Assembly (NCBI RefSeq): GCF_000317145.1
Contig: NC_019697.1
Span: forward strand, 2,170,001 to 2,234,000
From: Chamaesiphon minutus PCC 6605
GTDB taxonomy: Bacteria > Cyanobacteriota > Cyanobacteriia > Cyanobacteriales > Chamaesiphonaceae
Length of the DNA stretch: 64,000 nt
Direction of reading: 5' to 3'
Of the stretch, positions 52,281 to 62,505 are shown in pieces. Position 1 is the first letter of the stretch, and each line of letters starts with the position of its first letter. Position numbers and translations under genes: made by a program. The notes under the pieces are model-generated. The model worked only from the letters and a program-made list of their open reading frames with translations, was not told the DNA's origin and searched no databases.

Positions 52281-52317
52281 TGTACTTTAAAGTTTCGGTG
52301 CATTGCGGTTGTTAGCC
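52281..52317 (-). other. half attC-like site after dinB
   Basis: Read on the minus strand, GGCTAACAACCGCAATGCACC followed by GAAACTTTAAAGTACA follows the DinB stop. It matches the left half of attC-like site 3 (GCATAACAATCGCGATGCACC, GAAACTTTGAAGTATA). The right half with the GTTRRRY core is absent, probably lost next to the phosphoribosyltransferase remnant. Confidence 0.6.
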
Positions 52318-52333
52318 TGTCAACCCGCTCAAA

Positions 52334-52837
52334 CTAAAATTCATAGTAAGGATTGTATGGAAGATCGGTATTTCCATAGTCAATCCCCATTTTGTGCAGC
52401 TCTGTAGTTATTTGGCTTCTATGGTGGGTTTGATGATTAAACATCTGCACATAATAAAAAGATCTAGGCACTTTCCTATTTCTATTCAATTTTGCACTCC
52501 AAAACTCAAAGACTTCATCAAGCCAATTTTGAAGATATACCTGAGACTCGACAACAAGATTTTCATCAAACTCAGAGCGTGCAGATTTTAGTTCGCCATA
52601 GCTAGGATATGGAACAAAAGTCAGATCTAACTTAGGGGGATTTTTCGTATGAATAAAAGAGTGAATAGCTTCATCCACACTAATGATATGATTCAGTGTT
52701 TTAAGAATTGAGTCAAAAAACATTCCTCTAGATAAATGGAGTTGGTAATCGTCCAACTCATCACAAATTGCAAAAAGGTTCTCGTTCTGCCACTTGTTAT
52801 ATAGAGCCATTGTTTCTAAAAAAATTGGAGTAATCAT
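52334..52837 (-). CDS. DinB-family protein
   Basis: The 167-aa protein is a four-helix bundle of the DinB/YfiT type: MALYNKWQNENLF at the start (compare YNxWANxRL), His in LNHIISVDEAIHSF, and the C-terminal FNHQTHHRSQITTELHKMG with the other metal-binding His residues. Such proteins are metal-dependent, often thiol transferases acting with bacillithiol or mycothiol analogues. It has lower GC and fewer CGATCG motifs than its neighbours, and a half attC follows its stop, so it was probably acquired as a cassette. Confidence 0.83.
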   Translation of the reverse strand: MITPIFLETMALYNKWQNENLFAICDELDDYQLHLSRGMFFDSILKTLNHIISVDEAIHSFIHTKNPPKLDLTFVPYPSYGELKSARSEFDENLVVESQVYLQNWLDEVFEFWSAKLNRNRKVPRSFYYVQMFNHQTHHRSQITTELHKMGIDYGNTDLPYNPYYEF

Positions 52838-52869
52838 AATTTTAAATCTACAGAGACTTCAAATGGATT

Positions 52870-55800
52870 CTATAGGGTCGCTCCCAAAGCTGTTAAATTC
52901 TCCTGCTGGGCAGTCAATCCTTGGATGCCCCGAATATTCATCCCTTCATAGGGTCGGGGCGATCGAATGATTTTGACACATTCACCCGTGGCAACATCCC
53001 AGAATCTAATGGTGGCATCAGTGCCAGTACTAGCTAGCAACTGCCGATTGGCAAAATCCGCGCTGTAGTGGGGCACAAAAGCTACTGCGAAAACACAATG
53101 CGTATGCCCCTGCAAGATCTTTAGACATTTCCCGCTCCGCACATCCCAGAGCCGAACGGTACCGTCATAGCTGCCGCTGGCTAACAGTCGTCCATCTGGA
53201 CTAAAAGCCACCGACCAGACAAAGGCTTGATGACCGAGTAAAATTTGGAAACATTCACCAGTATTAATATTCCAAAGAGCAACACTACACTCGACACTAC
53301 CACTAGCCAAAAGCTCGCCAGTAGGACTAACTGCGATCGAGCAAACCGATTGCTGCTGACCTTGTAAAGTGCGGATACACTCACCCGTCTGGATATTCCA
53401 AAACGCGATCGTCCGACTAGCACAAGCCAGTATCGTTGGCGAGGTCAAAAATAATACTGATGTCACCCAATCTGTATCTTCTGGTAGCACTCGGATGCAT
53501 TCCCCAGTCAGAGTATTCCAAAGTCTCACCGTCCGATCGGAGCTACTACTGGCAAGGATGTCACCATCGGGGCTAAATGCCACCGACCAAATGCCATTGG
53601 TATGTCCAGATAAAATGTGGCAGCACCGACCATCGCAGACGCTCCAAAGTTTGACGATCGGGTCGTCGCCGCTACCGCCACTAGCGAGAAATCGACCATC
53701 TGGACTGAAGGCTACCGTTCTAATGGAGCTACTATGACCGCTCAAACTCGTAGAGCGATTCCCCGAAGGGGAGGCTACGCCAACGTCCTGAATATTCCAC
53801 AGTCGTAACGCGCCACCAAAATATCCAGCAGCTAGCATCGGTGACGCATCGATCGAATGTGCTGGGGCGCAAGCCATCCCATAAATCGTATTGGCGTAAC
53901 CCTGAAAAACTCTCAGACAATTACCAGTATCCAGATTCCAAAGCCTGACCGTGCGGTCTTCACCACCGCTAGCTACGATCTGATGAGTCGGATTAGCAGC
54001 GATCGACCAAATCCAATTCTCATGACCTACCAGTGTCTTCAAACAGTTCCCCGTCCGCACATCCCAGAGCTTGATAGTGCGATCCTTGCCACCGCTAATC
54101 AACATTCGACCATCCCGACTGAAAATAACAGACCTTAATTCATCGCGATGTCCTAAATAAGTGCTCAAACATTCACCAGTACTCGCATCATAGAGTTTGA
54201 GGGTGGCATCTTCACCGCCACTAGCGATGGTTCGACCATCGGGGCTAAATGCCACTGAATAGACCTTGCCTTGATGCGTCGTCCATGTTTTCAGGCATCG
54301 TCCGGTGTTAATATCCCACAGCCCGATCTTTGCATCAGCACCGCCACTGACAATAGTTCGACCGTCAGGATTGACTGCTACTGAATAGACCGTCTCACGA
54401 TAGTCGGTCTTCAAACATTCACCAGTGCTGACATCCCAGATCCCGATCGTGCAATCGTCGCTACTATTGACAAAAGTATCAAGGCTACCGCTGACTAGTA
54501 GTTTGCCATCAGGACTGAATGCCACTGACTGGATTGCTTGGGCACGATCTGCGAATGTTTGCAAGCACTCACCTGTACTGACATCCCAGAGCCACACGGT
54601 ACGATCGAAACTCCCACTGGCTAGCGTTCGACCATCGGGACTAAAAGCCATCGCCCTGACCCAATTAGTGTGACCGCGCAGGATCGATCGCAGTTGGAAA
54701 GTGCGGGCATCCCACAATCGAATATCGCCATAAAAATCGCCGCTAGCCAGTGGGAGTTTCGATCGCAATTTACCCATAAGTCGATCGACCAGCGGCACTA
54801 AAATCATCCGCACTTGACTTTCCCGCACGTAGTCTTGAGCCTGAGCCTGAATCAGTGCATGACTATTAAAAATCGCTACATCTAAAGTCGTAATTTCTGC
54901 ACATACTCGATCGATAAATATGGCGGTGACATATTCCATCACCACAGGTTGCAAGGTAAAACATCCAGAACTTTTTTCGATTAAACTTTGCCGATCTAAC
55001 GATTGTAACGCGGCTAATAGTTGCGATCGGAATCCGTTAGGAATGAAGTCTGCTAATAGTTGCGAAATCGATACAGCTTCGCGCCCGATTGCCAACCAGT
55101 ACATTACCTGTTGCTCGATCTGGGACAATCGATTAAATTGTTGACCTAACAAAGCCTCAATCCCATTACAGAGAATTACCCCCTGTTCCAAAAACGCGCT
55201 CACGCTACCGTCGAATAAATCCCGAATCGTCGTCGCCGCAATTTTAATTGCTAACGGGTTGCCAGCGTAAGATTGCTGTAACTGCTGCCATTCGCTGGAA
55301 TTATCTGTATGACACCCATTTGTAGTGCCGATCTTTTGCACTTCGCGATCGCTCAAACCAAGTAAATCCAACGTGCAAACTGCCCCAGATTCTCCTTCTA
55401 AATGAATCAAAGTTTTGGGCTTTTCCCGACTGGTTAAGATTAAACAACTAGCATGATGTTCGGTAGCAATCCGGCGCAGGAGTTCGCTATACCCAGCATA
55501 ACCTTCCCGATAACCGCCATGGGAGAGAATCGATTCAAAATTATCGAAGACAATCAGACAGCGAGTAGTGCGTAAATATGCCATCAATTGGGAGATCTGA
55601 GCATCCACAGTATCCGCAGATTCGGTTTGCTGCTGGTGGGAGACAAAGGCAATAAGTTGAAAGAGAATTTTATCCAGCGGTGAGGCATTACGTAAGGATT
55701 GCCAGACAATGCGCTCGAATTTGCGATCGGCTGCTAACTTTTGAGTGAGTTTGGCGGCTAATGATGTTTTGCCCATGCCACCCATGCCAACGATCGAAAT

Positions 55801-56268
55801 CAGCCGACAACGTGGCTCAAGGGGATTAACATCAGAATTATCATCCAGCCATCGTGCCAACTGCTGGAGTTCATTTTCGCGTCCTCTAAAAGTAGAAACA
55901 TCGATTTGTTCGCCCCAATAGCAATCTCGATTTTCATTCTGACTAACTGAGCTGACGGGATTCGACGGTTCGACAACTGCCGACATCGCTCGATCCACTA
56001 GTTCTGGCGAAATGTTGCTCCGGCGGCGCAGTACTGCTTGCAAATTATTTTTGGTGACTGGTTCGCCCAATACCTGAGTCAATTGTCGCCACAGTTCGTA
56101 GCCGACATCGCGGATATAGCCAGTGTCATAGCCGATCTGCTCTGCCATAACGGGATATGTGCGACCTTCCCAAGCGTGACGAAATACCTGCTCTTGAATA
56201 TCGCGGAGACTCTGTTCTTGGAGCAGTCGATCGAGTAATGCTAAAGCTTCATCTGCTGTCATTGGCAA
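52870..56268 (-). CDS. NB-ARC STAND ATPase with 14 WD40 repeats (paralogue 1)
   Basis: The 1132-aa protein has an N-terminal helical HTH domain of the vMAP-M9 type ([20 protein letters not shown], about residues 1-85), an NB-ARC ATPase (P-loop [14 protein letters not shown] near 160; Walker [11 protein letters not shown]), a winged-helix region, and 14 WD40 units that can form two seven-blade propellers. Compared with the paralogue at 57322 it lacks about 85 residues between MGKLRSK and LASGDF, including the start of blade 1. A GC-rich repeat is inserted in frame in blade 8 (DVGVASPSGNRS). Such proteins sense ligands through the propeller and oligomerise; the output is unknown since no effector domain is present. 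Confidence 0.88.
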   Translation of the reverse strand: MPMTADEALALLDRLLQEQSLRDIQEQVFRHAWEGRTYPVMAEQIGYDTGYIRDVGYELWRQLTQVLGEPVTKNNLQAVLRRRSNISPELVDRAMSAVVEPSNPVSSVSQNENRDCYWGEQIDVSTFRGRENELQQLARWLDDNSDVNPLEPRCRLISIVGMGGMGKTSLAAKLTQKLAADRKFERIVWQSLRNASPLDKILFQLIAFVSHQQQTESADTVDAQISQLMAYLRTTRCLIVFDNFESILSHGGYREGYAGYSELLRRIATEHHASCLILTSREKPKTLIHLEGESGAVCTLDLLGLSDREVQKIGTTNGCHTDNSSEWQQLQQSYAGNPLAIKIAATTIRDLFDGSVSAFLEQGVILCNGIEALLGQQFNRLSQIEQQVMYWLAIGREAVSISQLLADFIPNGFRSQLLAALQSLDRQSLIEKSSGCFTLQPVVMEYVTAIFIDRVCAEITTLDVAIFNSHALIQAQAQDYVRESQVRMILVPLVDRLMGKLRSKLPLASGDFYGDIRLWDARTFQLRSILRGHTNWVRAMAFSPDGRTLASGSFDRTVWLWDVSTGECLQTFADRAQAIQSVAFSPDGKLLVSGSLDTFVNSSDDCTIGIWDVSTGECLKTDYRETVYSVAVNPDGRTIVSGGADAKIGLWDINTGRCLKTWTTHQGKVYSVAFSPDGRTIASGGEDATLKLYDASTGECLSTYLGHRDELRSVIFSRDGRMLISGGKDRTIKLWDVRTGNCLKTLVGHENWIWSIAANPTHQIVASGGEDRTVRLWNLDTGNCLRVFQGYANTIYGMACAPAHSIDASPMLAAGYFGGALRLWNIQDVGVASPSGNRSTSLSGHSSSIRTVAFSPDGRFLASGGSGDDPIVKLWSVCDGRCCHILSGHTNGIWSVAFSPDGDILASSSSDRTVRLWNTLTGECIRVLPEDTDWVTSVLFLTSPTILACASRTIAFWNIQTGECIRTLQGQQQSVCSIAVSPTGELLASGSVECSVALWNINTGECFQILLGHQAFVWSVAFSPDGRLLASGSYDGTVRLWDVRSGKCLKILQGHTHCVFAVAFVPHYSADFANRQLLASTGTDATIRFWDVATGECVKIIRSPRPYEGMNIRGIQGLTAQQENLTALGATL

Positions 56269-56289
56269 AGACCCTGCCAGAATCTATCT

Positions 56290-56307
56290 TTATTCTAGTC
56301 AGAATAA
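56290..56307 (-). promoter_or_regulatory. promoter/operator-like box before WD40 paralogue 1
   Basis: On the minus strand TTATTCTGACTAGAATAA is an inverted repeat (TTATTC/GAATAA) that contains TAGAAT, a good -10 box with an extended TG. The same box occurs at 60990 before paralogue 2 at almost the same distance from the start. Confidence 0.5.
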
Positions 56308-56645
56308 TTCGTAAATTACAATCGCAGATCCGATCTTTTCCGATCTTTTCTGGCTGTCAAACTATTTGTGGCAGCTTATTCTAAAAGACATGTAACAGCT
56401 TCAACCCGTCTAGCGCACCAACTCACACTTCAATTCTCGATTGCCAAATTTCACCCGTTGGCCGATCGAACCCATTTGAGATCTTTCGATCGCTAGCTTC
56501 TGCATTGACTAATATTTACAGTAGTACATTACCAAACGGACAGCTTTGTCTGATGGTCTGTAGTCTCAATGAAGTTGCCTAACAACACCCATGCACAACG
56601 ATCCGCCCTAAAAGATCGCCAAAAGTCAATCCCTGGAGCAAAATT
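56308..56645. other. intergenic region between WD40 gene and cupin gene
   Basis: No gene is seen in this 338-bp gap. It contains two copies of GATCTTTTCC next to each other at 56333 and a TAACAACACCCATGCAC stretch at 56581 that looks like an attC left arm but has no partner. TGGAG before the ATG at 56646 is the cupin ribosome site. Confidence 0.4.
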
Positions 56646-57098
56646 ATGACACCTAAATTAACTCATACCAACCCCAAAATCCTTGCATCTGGCGAAGGTG
56701 AATCGCACCAATTGCTAACTCACACAGTAGTGTGGAAAATCACAACTGAAGATACCAACAGTCGTTATGCGATGTTTGAAATGACCGATACCGTTGGGGG
56801 TTCGGCACCCGCCCACAAACATCCTTGGGAAGAAACGTTCTACATCCTGGAGGGCGAATTAGACATCCAAATCGGCGATCGTTACGAAACGATCGGTGCT
56901 GGCGCAGTCGCCCATTTTCCAGCCAATGCCGTTCACGCTTTTAAAATAGTTTCTCCCGTAGCGCGCGTGCTGATAATTGTCTCACCTACTATTGCCGAAG
57001 CATTCTATCGAGAAGCTGGTGCGCGAATTACCAGTTTCCCACCCGATCCGATCGTCGTGCAGGAGATCTGCGAGAAATATAATTTGCAACCTCAATAG
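56646..57098 (+). CDS. cupin-domain protein
   Basis: The 150-aa protein is a single cupin barrel: GGSAPAHKHPWEETFYILEG gives the metal-binding HxH...E motif and HFPANAVHAFKI the second-motif His. The remainder is short helices. Small one-domain cupins of this type bind iron, manganese or zinc and serve as dioxygenases, isomerases or ligand binders. It lies alone between the two WD40 genes and on the other strand. No substrate can be assigned. Confidence 0.8.
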   Translation: MTPKLTHTNPKILASGEGESHQLLTHTVVWKITTEDTNSRYAMFEMTDTVGGSAPAHKHPWEETFYILEGELDIQIGDRYETIGAGAVAHFPANAVHAFKIVSPVARVLIIVSPTIAEAFYREAGARITSFPPDPIVVQEICEKYNLQPQ

Positions 57099-57321
57099 TA
57101 ACTATTTGAATAAAAAATGGGAGAAAAATTACGATTGAGAATTTTCCAAAAGATCGCATTAAAATTATCGAAGTCTTAGCTCGATCGATCGCACTCAAAC
57201 TATTTAGTGTCGCGCTCGATTGGCTAGATATTGATAAATACACGGATCGTGCGTCTCTTTTGCTCGATCGAAAACCCTCGATCGAGTTGGTACCAACGAT
57301 CGAAAAGATCGCTAATAGATT

Positions 57322-60300
57322 CTATAGAATCGCTCCTAAAGCTATTAAATTCTCCTGCTGGGCAGCAGTCAATCCTTGGATGCCCCAAATATTCATCCCT
57401 TCATAGGGTCGAGGAACGCGGAGGATTTTGACGCATTCACCCGTAGCGATATCCCAAATGCGAATGGTGGCATCAGCACTAGAACTGGCTAGCAACTGTC
57501 GAGCGGTGCCATGTTGAGGGATGAAAGCTACCGAGAATACTCCACTTTCGTGTCCCGCTAATACTTGCAGACATTCACCCGTATGGAGATCCCAAAGTCT
57601 GATGGTGCGATCGAAACTGCCACTGGCTAGAAACCCTCCATCTGGACTAAAAGCCACCGACCACACAAAATGCGTATGACCGAACAAAGTTTGCAAACAG
57701 GCACCTGTAGACGCATCCCACACTTCCACTATGCGCTCCCCCCCACTGGCGATCGTCTTGCTGCTGGGATTAAACGCGATCGCACAAGTCGATCTGTCCA
57801 CCTGCCAAGTCCGCACACATTCACCCGTCTGAAGATCCCAAAAGTTAATCGTCCGATCTAAACCACCACTAACCAGGATCTCTGGGGAACTAAAGACGAC
57901 AGACATCACCCAGTGCATGTGCCCTGTCAAAATCTGAAGACATTCACCCGTCAGAGTACTCCAAATTCTAATCGTGCGGTCGGTACTCCCGCTGGCAAGC
58001 ATTCGACCATCCGTGCTGAAGGCCACCGACCAGACTTCGTTGGTGTGACCGGATAAGCTACAGTAACATCGACCATCCTGGATGCTCCAAAGTTTAATCG
58101 TCGGATCGGCACTACCACCGCCGCTAGCTAAAAATTTGCCATCTGGACTAATTGCAATGGTTCTAATCGCATCAGTATGACCTTTGAAGCTGGTAAATTC
58201 GCCAGTATCGATCTGCCAGAGTCGCACGAGTCGATCGAAGTAGCTCCCAGCCACCAATATGGGCGAATTAGCGAGATTTGATGCAGGCGCGGGCACTGGA
58301 GCGATCGAAAATAGGGTATTGGTATACCCCTGCAAAACTTTGAGACACTGACCGGAATCTAGACTCCAGAGTCGGATCGTCCGGTCTTCACTGCTACTGG
58401 CAATAACTCGATCGTGGGGATTGAAAGCCATCTTCCAGATCCACTTCGTATGACCGATTAGTGTCTTGACACGTTCCCCAGATTGGACATCCCACAATCC
58501 GATCGTCCGATCTTTGCTGCTGCTAATGAGCATTCGACCATCGTGACTGAAGGCGACCGCTCGCACTTCATCATTGTGCCCGACAAAAGTGTGTAAACAC
58601 TCGCCAGTAGCAAGATCCCAGAGCTTGACGGTAGTATCATCGCTGCCGCTAGCTAGAAACTTGCTATCTGGACTAAAGACTACAGACAAAATCCAGCTTT
58701 GATGACCCGCCAGGGTTTGCCAGTAGGTACCATTGCTGCCATCCTGGATGTGCCAGAGTTGAATCGTGCAATCGGTACTACTACTAGCAACGATCCGACC
58801 GTCAGGACTGAAGGCTAGCGACTTGATATCATGAGTTGGATTAGCTTCATACTGAAGACTAGTCAAACATTCCCCATTATTGACATCCCACAGTTTGATA
58901 GTATAATCGTCGCCGCCACTAGCCAAGATCTGGCCATCTGGACTAAATGCCACTGAATAGACTCCCTGGGTATGTTCGGTCAACGTCCGCCAGCACTCAC
59001 CCGTATTGAGATCCCACAGCTTGATGGTGCAGTCATAACTGCTGCTAGCCAACAGCGAACGAACAGGATTATATGTAATCGCTTGTACCCAGTTGGCATG
59101 ACCTTTTAAGATTGACTGAAGTTGGTGAGTCCGCGCATCCCACAAGCGAATATCGCCGTTAAAATCTCCACTAGCAAGATAGTTGCCATCGGGACTAAAG
59201 GCTAGTGAGTGAATGGTGCTAAAGATTTCAGTGAAGACTGACTTGGCCACATCGGTATCGGCAAAGTTAATGTTATGTAAATCTACATTCAGCAGATAGG
59301 CTTGCCAAATACACAAACCCGAAAAATCATAACCACTCAGATCGACTGCCAAATGACGGTAAAGGTTAATAAGATTGCCACCTGCATAGCCTTTTGTGCC
59401 AGCAAATTCAGTTCGCAACTTAACTAATAATCGATCGAGTTGCTGCTTAATTTCTGGTTTCGATCGCAATTTACCCATGAGTCGATCGACCAGCGGGACT
59501 AAAATCATTCGCACTTGGCTTTCGCGTACATAGTCTTTGGTCTGAGCCTGAATCAGTGCATGACTATTGAAAATCACCACATTAGATGTGGTAATTTCTT
59601 CGCAAATCTGCTCGATAAATATGTCAGTGACATACTCCATCACCACGGGTTGTAAAGTAAAGCAGCTCGAACTTTTTTCAATCAGACTTTGACGATCTAA
59701 CGATTGTAATGCGGCTAAAACTTGAGAGCGAAATCCGCTAGGAATGAAGTCTGCTAATAGTTGAGAAATCGAAATAGCTTCGCGCCCGATCGCTAGCCAG
59801 TACATTACCTGTCGCTCGATCTCGGACAATCGAGCGAATTGCTGTGCCAGTAAAGCCTCAATCCCATTGCAGAGAATTACCCCCTGTTCTAAAAACGCGC
59901 TCACGCTACCATCAAATAAATCTCGAATTGTCGTCGCTGCAATTTTAATTGCTAACGGGTTGCCGGAGTAAGATTGCTGTAATTGATGCCAATCGCTGAA
60001 ATCGGCTGTATGACAACCATTCACAGAACCGATCTCGGCCACTTCTATTTCGCTCAAACCAAGTAAATCCAACGTGCAAACTGCCCCAGATTCTCCTTCT
60101 AAATGAATCAAAGTTTTGGGCTTTTCCCGACTGGTTAATAATAAACAACTAGCATGATGTTCGGTTGCGATCCGGCGCAGGAGTTCGCTATACCCAGCAT
60201 AACCATCGCGATAACCGCCATGGGAGAGAATCGATTCAAAATTATCGAAGACAATCAGACAGCGAGTAGTGCGTAGATATGCCATCAATTGCGAGATCTG

Positions 60301-60966
60301 GGCATCCACGGTATCCGCAGATTCGGTTTGCTGTTGGTGGGAGACAAAGGCAATAAGTTGAAAGAGAATTTTATCCAACGGTGGGGCATTACGTAAGGAT
60401 TGCCAGACAATGCGCTCGAATTTGCGCTCGGCTGCTAACTTTTGAGTGAGTTTGGCGGCAATTGATGTTTTACCCATGCCACCCATGCCGACGATCGAAA
60501 TCAGCCGACAACGTGGTTCGAAGGGATTAACTTCAGAATTGTCATCCAGCCATATTTCCAACTGCTGGAGTTCATTTTCACGCCCAATGACGCTAGAAAC
60601 ATCGATCTGCTCGCCCCAATAGCAATCTCGATCTGGGGGTGAAGCTGAGCTGACGGGATTCGACGGTTCGACAACTGCCGACACCGCTCGATCCACTAGT
60701 TCTGGTGCAATGTTGCTCCGGCGGCGTAGTACCGCTTGTAAATTATTTTTGGTGACGGGTTCGCCCAATACCTGAGTTAATTGTCGCCACAGTTCGTAAC
60801 CGATATCGCGGATGTATCCAGTGTCATAACCGATTAGCTCGGCCATTTTGGGGTAGGTGCAACCTTCCCAAGCGTGACGAAACACTTGCTCTTGAAGATC
60901 GCGGAGACTCTGTTCTTGGAGCAGTCGATCGAGTAATGCTAAGGCTTCATCTGCTGTCATTGGCAA
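57322..60966 (-). CDS. NB-ARC STAND ATPase with 14 WD40 repeats (paralogue 2)
   Basis: The 1214-aa protein has the same layout as the one at 52870: vMAP-M9-type HTH domain, NB-ARC ([24 protein letters not shown]), winged helix, a pentapeptide-like linker ([20 protein letters not shown] then [10 protein letters not shown]) and 14 WD40 units. The first 500 residues are nearly identical to paralogue 1, while the propeller units differ in surface residues, as expected of recognition domains under diversifying selection. It retains the linker and the first blade start lost from paralogue 1. Its promoter region is also duplicated. It is divergent from the secreted peptidase gene. Confidence 0.9.
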   Translation of the reverse strand: MPMTADEALALLDRLLQEQSLRDLQEQVFRHAWEGCTYPKMAELIGYDTGYIRDIGYELWRQLTQVLGEPVTKNNLQAVLRRRSNIAPELVDRAVSAVVEPSNPVSSASPPDRDCYWGEQIDVSSVIGRENELQQLEIWLDDNSEVNPFEPRCRLISIVGMGGMGKTSIAAKLTQKLAAERKFERIVWQSLRNAPPLDKILFQLIAFVSHQQQTESADTVDAQISQLMAYLRTTRCLIVFDNFESILSHGGYRDGYAGYSELLRRIATEHHASCLLLTSREKPKTLIHLEGESGAVCTLDLLGLSEIEVAEIGSVNGCHTADFSDWHQLQQSYSGNPLAIKIAATTIRDLFDGSVSAFLEQGVILCNGIEALLAQQFARLSEIERQVMYWLAIGREAISISQLLADFIPSGFRSQVLAALQSLDRQSLIEKSSSCFTLQPVVMEYVTDIFIEQICEEITTSNVVIFNSHALIQAQTKDYVRESQVRMILVPLVDRLMGKLRSKPEIKQQLDRLLVKLRTEFAGTKGYAGGNLINLYRHLAVDLSGYDFSGLCIWQAYLLNVDLHNINFADTDVAKSVFTEIFSTIHSLAFSPDGNYLASGDFNGDIRLWDARTHQLQSILKGHANWVQAITYNPVRSLLASSSYDCTIKLWDLNTGECWRTLTEHTQGVYSVAFSPDGQILASGGDDYTIKLWDVNNGECLTSLQYEANPTHDIKSLAFSPDGRIVASSSTDCTIQLWHIQDGSNGTYWQTLAGHQSWILSVVFSPDSKFLASGSDDTTVKLWDLATGECLHTFVGHNDEVRAVAFSHDGRMLISSSKDRTIGLWDVQSGERVKTLIGHTKWIWKMAFNPHDRVIASSSEDRTIRLWSLDSGQCLKVLQGYTNTLFSIAPVPAPASNLANSPILVAGSYFDRLVRLWQIDTGEFTSFKGHTDAIRTIAISPDGKFLASGGGSADPTIKLWSIQDGRCYCSLSGHTNEVWSVAFSTDGRMLASGSTDRTIRIWSTLTGECLQILTGHMHWVMSVVFSSPEILVSGGLDRTINFWDLQTGECVRTWQVDRSTCAIAFNPSSKTIASGGERIVEVWDASTGACLQTLFGHTHFVWSVAFSPDGGFLASGSFDRTIRLWDLHTGECLQVLAGHESGVFSVAFIPQHGTARQLLASSSADATIRIWDIATGECVKILRVPRPYEGMNIWGIQGLTAAQQENLIALGAIL

Positions 60967-60989
60967 AGATCCTGCCAGAATGTCTAGTC

Positions 60990-61007
60990 TTATTCTAGTC
61001 CGAATAA
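60990..61007 (-). promoter_or_regulatory. promoter/operator-like box before WD40 paralogue 2
   Basis: TTATTCGGACTAGAATAA on the minus strand repeats the box found before paralogue 1 (one base difference), 24 bases before the start codon. The TTATTC/GAATAA arms and the TAGAAT core are the same. Confidence 0.5.
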
Positions 61008-61161
61008 TTCAACAATTACTTTGATGTAATTGTCGTCCGTTGGATCGCTGCTTAATTGACAATTGCCCCTACTCTAAATTTCAGGGATTTTATGTGGAAA
61101 CTACTGAGCGATCTTTTTTAACATGCTGAGTACAATAGGAACTAATTTGTGATGGCTAAGG

Positions 61162-62448
61162 ATGATGCGTTTTTTATCGATTTTACCGATCGTGTCGATC
61201 TGTGGTTTAGTAACAGTAGCTATTGCCACTCAGCCGTCACTCAAGGGTGCAAATCTTCAGTCTTCTTCGCCATTAGGATCGACAAGTAATGCTGGTCAAA
61301 ATCTTACCAGCCGAAAATCGGCAACTGTACCCGATTTTTTAGTTTTGGGCGGTGGTGGCGCACCATCCTATAACGAAATTGCGATCGAAAAAAATGTGCT
61401 TTATTTTCAACGCACGATGAAGACATTGGGTTTCGATCCCAGCCAAGCGACAATTTTATTTGCCAATGGTAACGATGGACGCGAAACGGTACGCTATTTA
61501 GACGCAAATCGCTCAGAACGATTCAAAGCACCCAATATCCCCTATCTACAAGCTGCGGCAACAGTTGACAATTTACAGCAATCGCTCCAGCAGATTGCCA
61601 ACGCATCCGGATCGGATCGCCGTCCGCTGTTTTTTTACTTTACCGGGCACGGTTCCCGCAACCGAGAAGACGAAGATAACAACACGATGCTGCTGTGGAA
61701 CGAGCAAAGCTTGAGTGTGCGAGAGTTTGCAACATTTTTGGATCGGTTGCCGCCCACAAAGCCCGTCATCACTGTCATGGTGCAATGTTATGCAGGTGCG
61801 TTTACTAACTCGCTCGTTTATGAAAATGGCGATCCGCAGGCTAAAATTGCCGAACGACATCGTTGTGGTTTTTTTGCTACCACTAAGTATTTACCGTCGG
61901 TGGGCTGTACTCCTGAAGTCAATGAAGCCGACTATCGAGACTATAGTTCGAGCTTTTTTGCTGGTTTGAGCGGCACCAATCGCATCGGGCAGCGCGTAGC
62001 CTCTGCTGACTATAACCGAGATGGGCGGGTATCTTATCTTGAAGCCCATGCTTTTGCTAAAGTTGACGAACAAGCTGCCGATTTACCGATCTCCACCTCC
62101 GAATCCTGGCTACAATCTCAGCTTTCAGAAGCAGCCACTGCGAATTTACTCGATAAGCAGTCGTTCTCCAAATTGCTAGCCACCGCTCGCCCCGAACAAC
62201 GGTTTGTGGTGCAATCTCTGGCTAAACAGATTAATTTCGATCTGGGTAAAAGCTATAGGGATAACTACGATCGGATCGAGGCATCTGATACGGAAGATGA
62301 ACTAAAATCTACCTATCTAGCCCGACTGAAAATGGAGCTAACTAATATTGCGATCGAACAGCAGCTTCGGACTAGCAAGAATATCCAAAAAATTGCCATT
62401 CTCGATCGATTGTTAAATTGCGAGTCGGGTTCTCTGGGCAAAAGTTAA
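61162..62448 (+). CDS. secreted caspase/C13-like peptidase with EF-hand-like loop
   Basis: The 428-aa protein has a signal peptide (LSILPIVSICGLVTVAIATQ, about 5-24), then a caspase-fold peptidase domain with His163 in FFYFTGHGSRNRED and Cys209 in ITVMVQCYAGAF, the expected dyad of clan CD peptidases. The middle contains DYNRDGRVSYLE (283-294), a canonical calcium-binding EF-hand loop (D-x-N-x-D-G-x-x-x-x-x-E). The C-terminal 120 residues are helical and unassigned. Export plus a caspase-like site suggests a calcium-regulated periplasmic or extracellular cysteine peptidase, unlike cytosolic orthocaspases. It is divergent from the WD40 gene. Family placement (C13, C14 or C11) is uncertain. Confidence 0.7.
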   Translation: MMRFLSILPIVSICGLVTVAIATQPSLKGANLQSSSPLGSTSNAGQNLTSRKSATVPDFLVLGGGGAPSYNEIAIEKNVLYFQRTMKTLGFDPSQATILFANGNDGRETVRYLDANRSERFKAPNIPYLQAAATVDNLQQSLQQIANASGSDRRPLFFYFTGHGSRNREDEDNNTMLLWNEQSLSVREFATFLDRLPPTKPVITVMVQCYAGAFTNSLVYENGDPQAKIAERHRCGFFATTKYLPSVGCTPEVNEADYRDYSSSFFAGLSGTNRIGQRVASADYNRDGRVSYLEAHAFAKVDEQAADLPISTSESWLQSQLSEAATANLLDKQSFSKLLATARPEQRFVVQSLAKQINFDLGKSYRDNYDRIEASDTEDELKSTYLARLKMELTNIAIEQQLRTSKNIQKIAILDRLLNCESGSLGKS

Positions 62449-62505
62449 CATTTTAACATTTCGATCGATCTCAGAATTTTCAACGACTAGAAGTCGTTGC
62501 TAGTG

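Noticed and set aside
53181-55144. Several plus-strand ORFs of 60-120 codons across the WD40 genes
   Set aside because: They are antisense shadows of the repeats and show recurring repeat-derived sequence.
56570-56620. Fourth attC site (GCCTAACAACACCCATGCAC) before the cupin gene
   Set aside because: No complementary right arm with a GTTRRRY core was found within 150 bp on either side.
57099-57321. Open frame after the cupin gene (KDRIKIIEVLARSIALKLFS)
   Set aside because: It has no start codon, runs into the antisense of the WD40 gene, and matches nothing I recognise; not reported as a gene.
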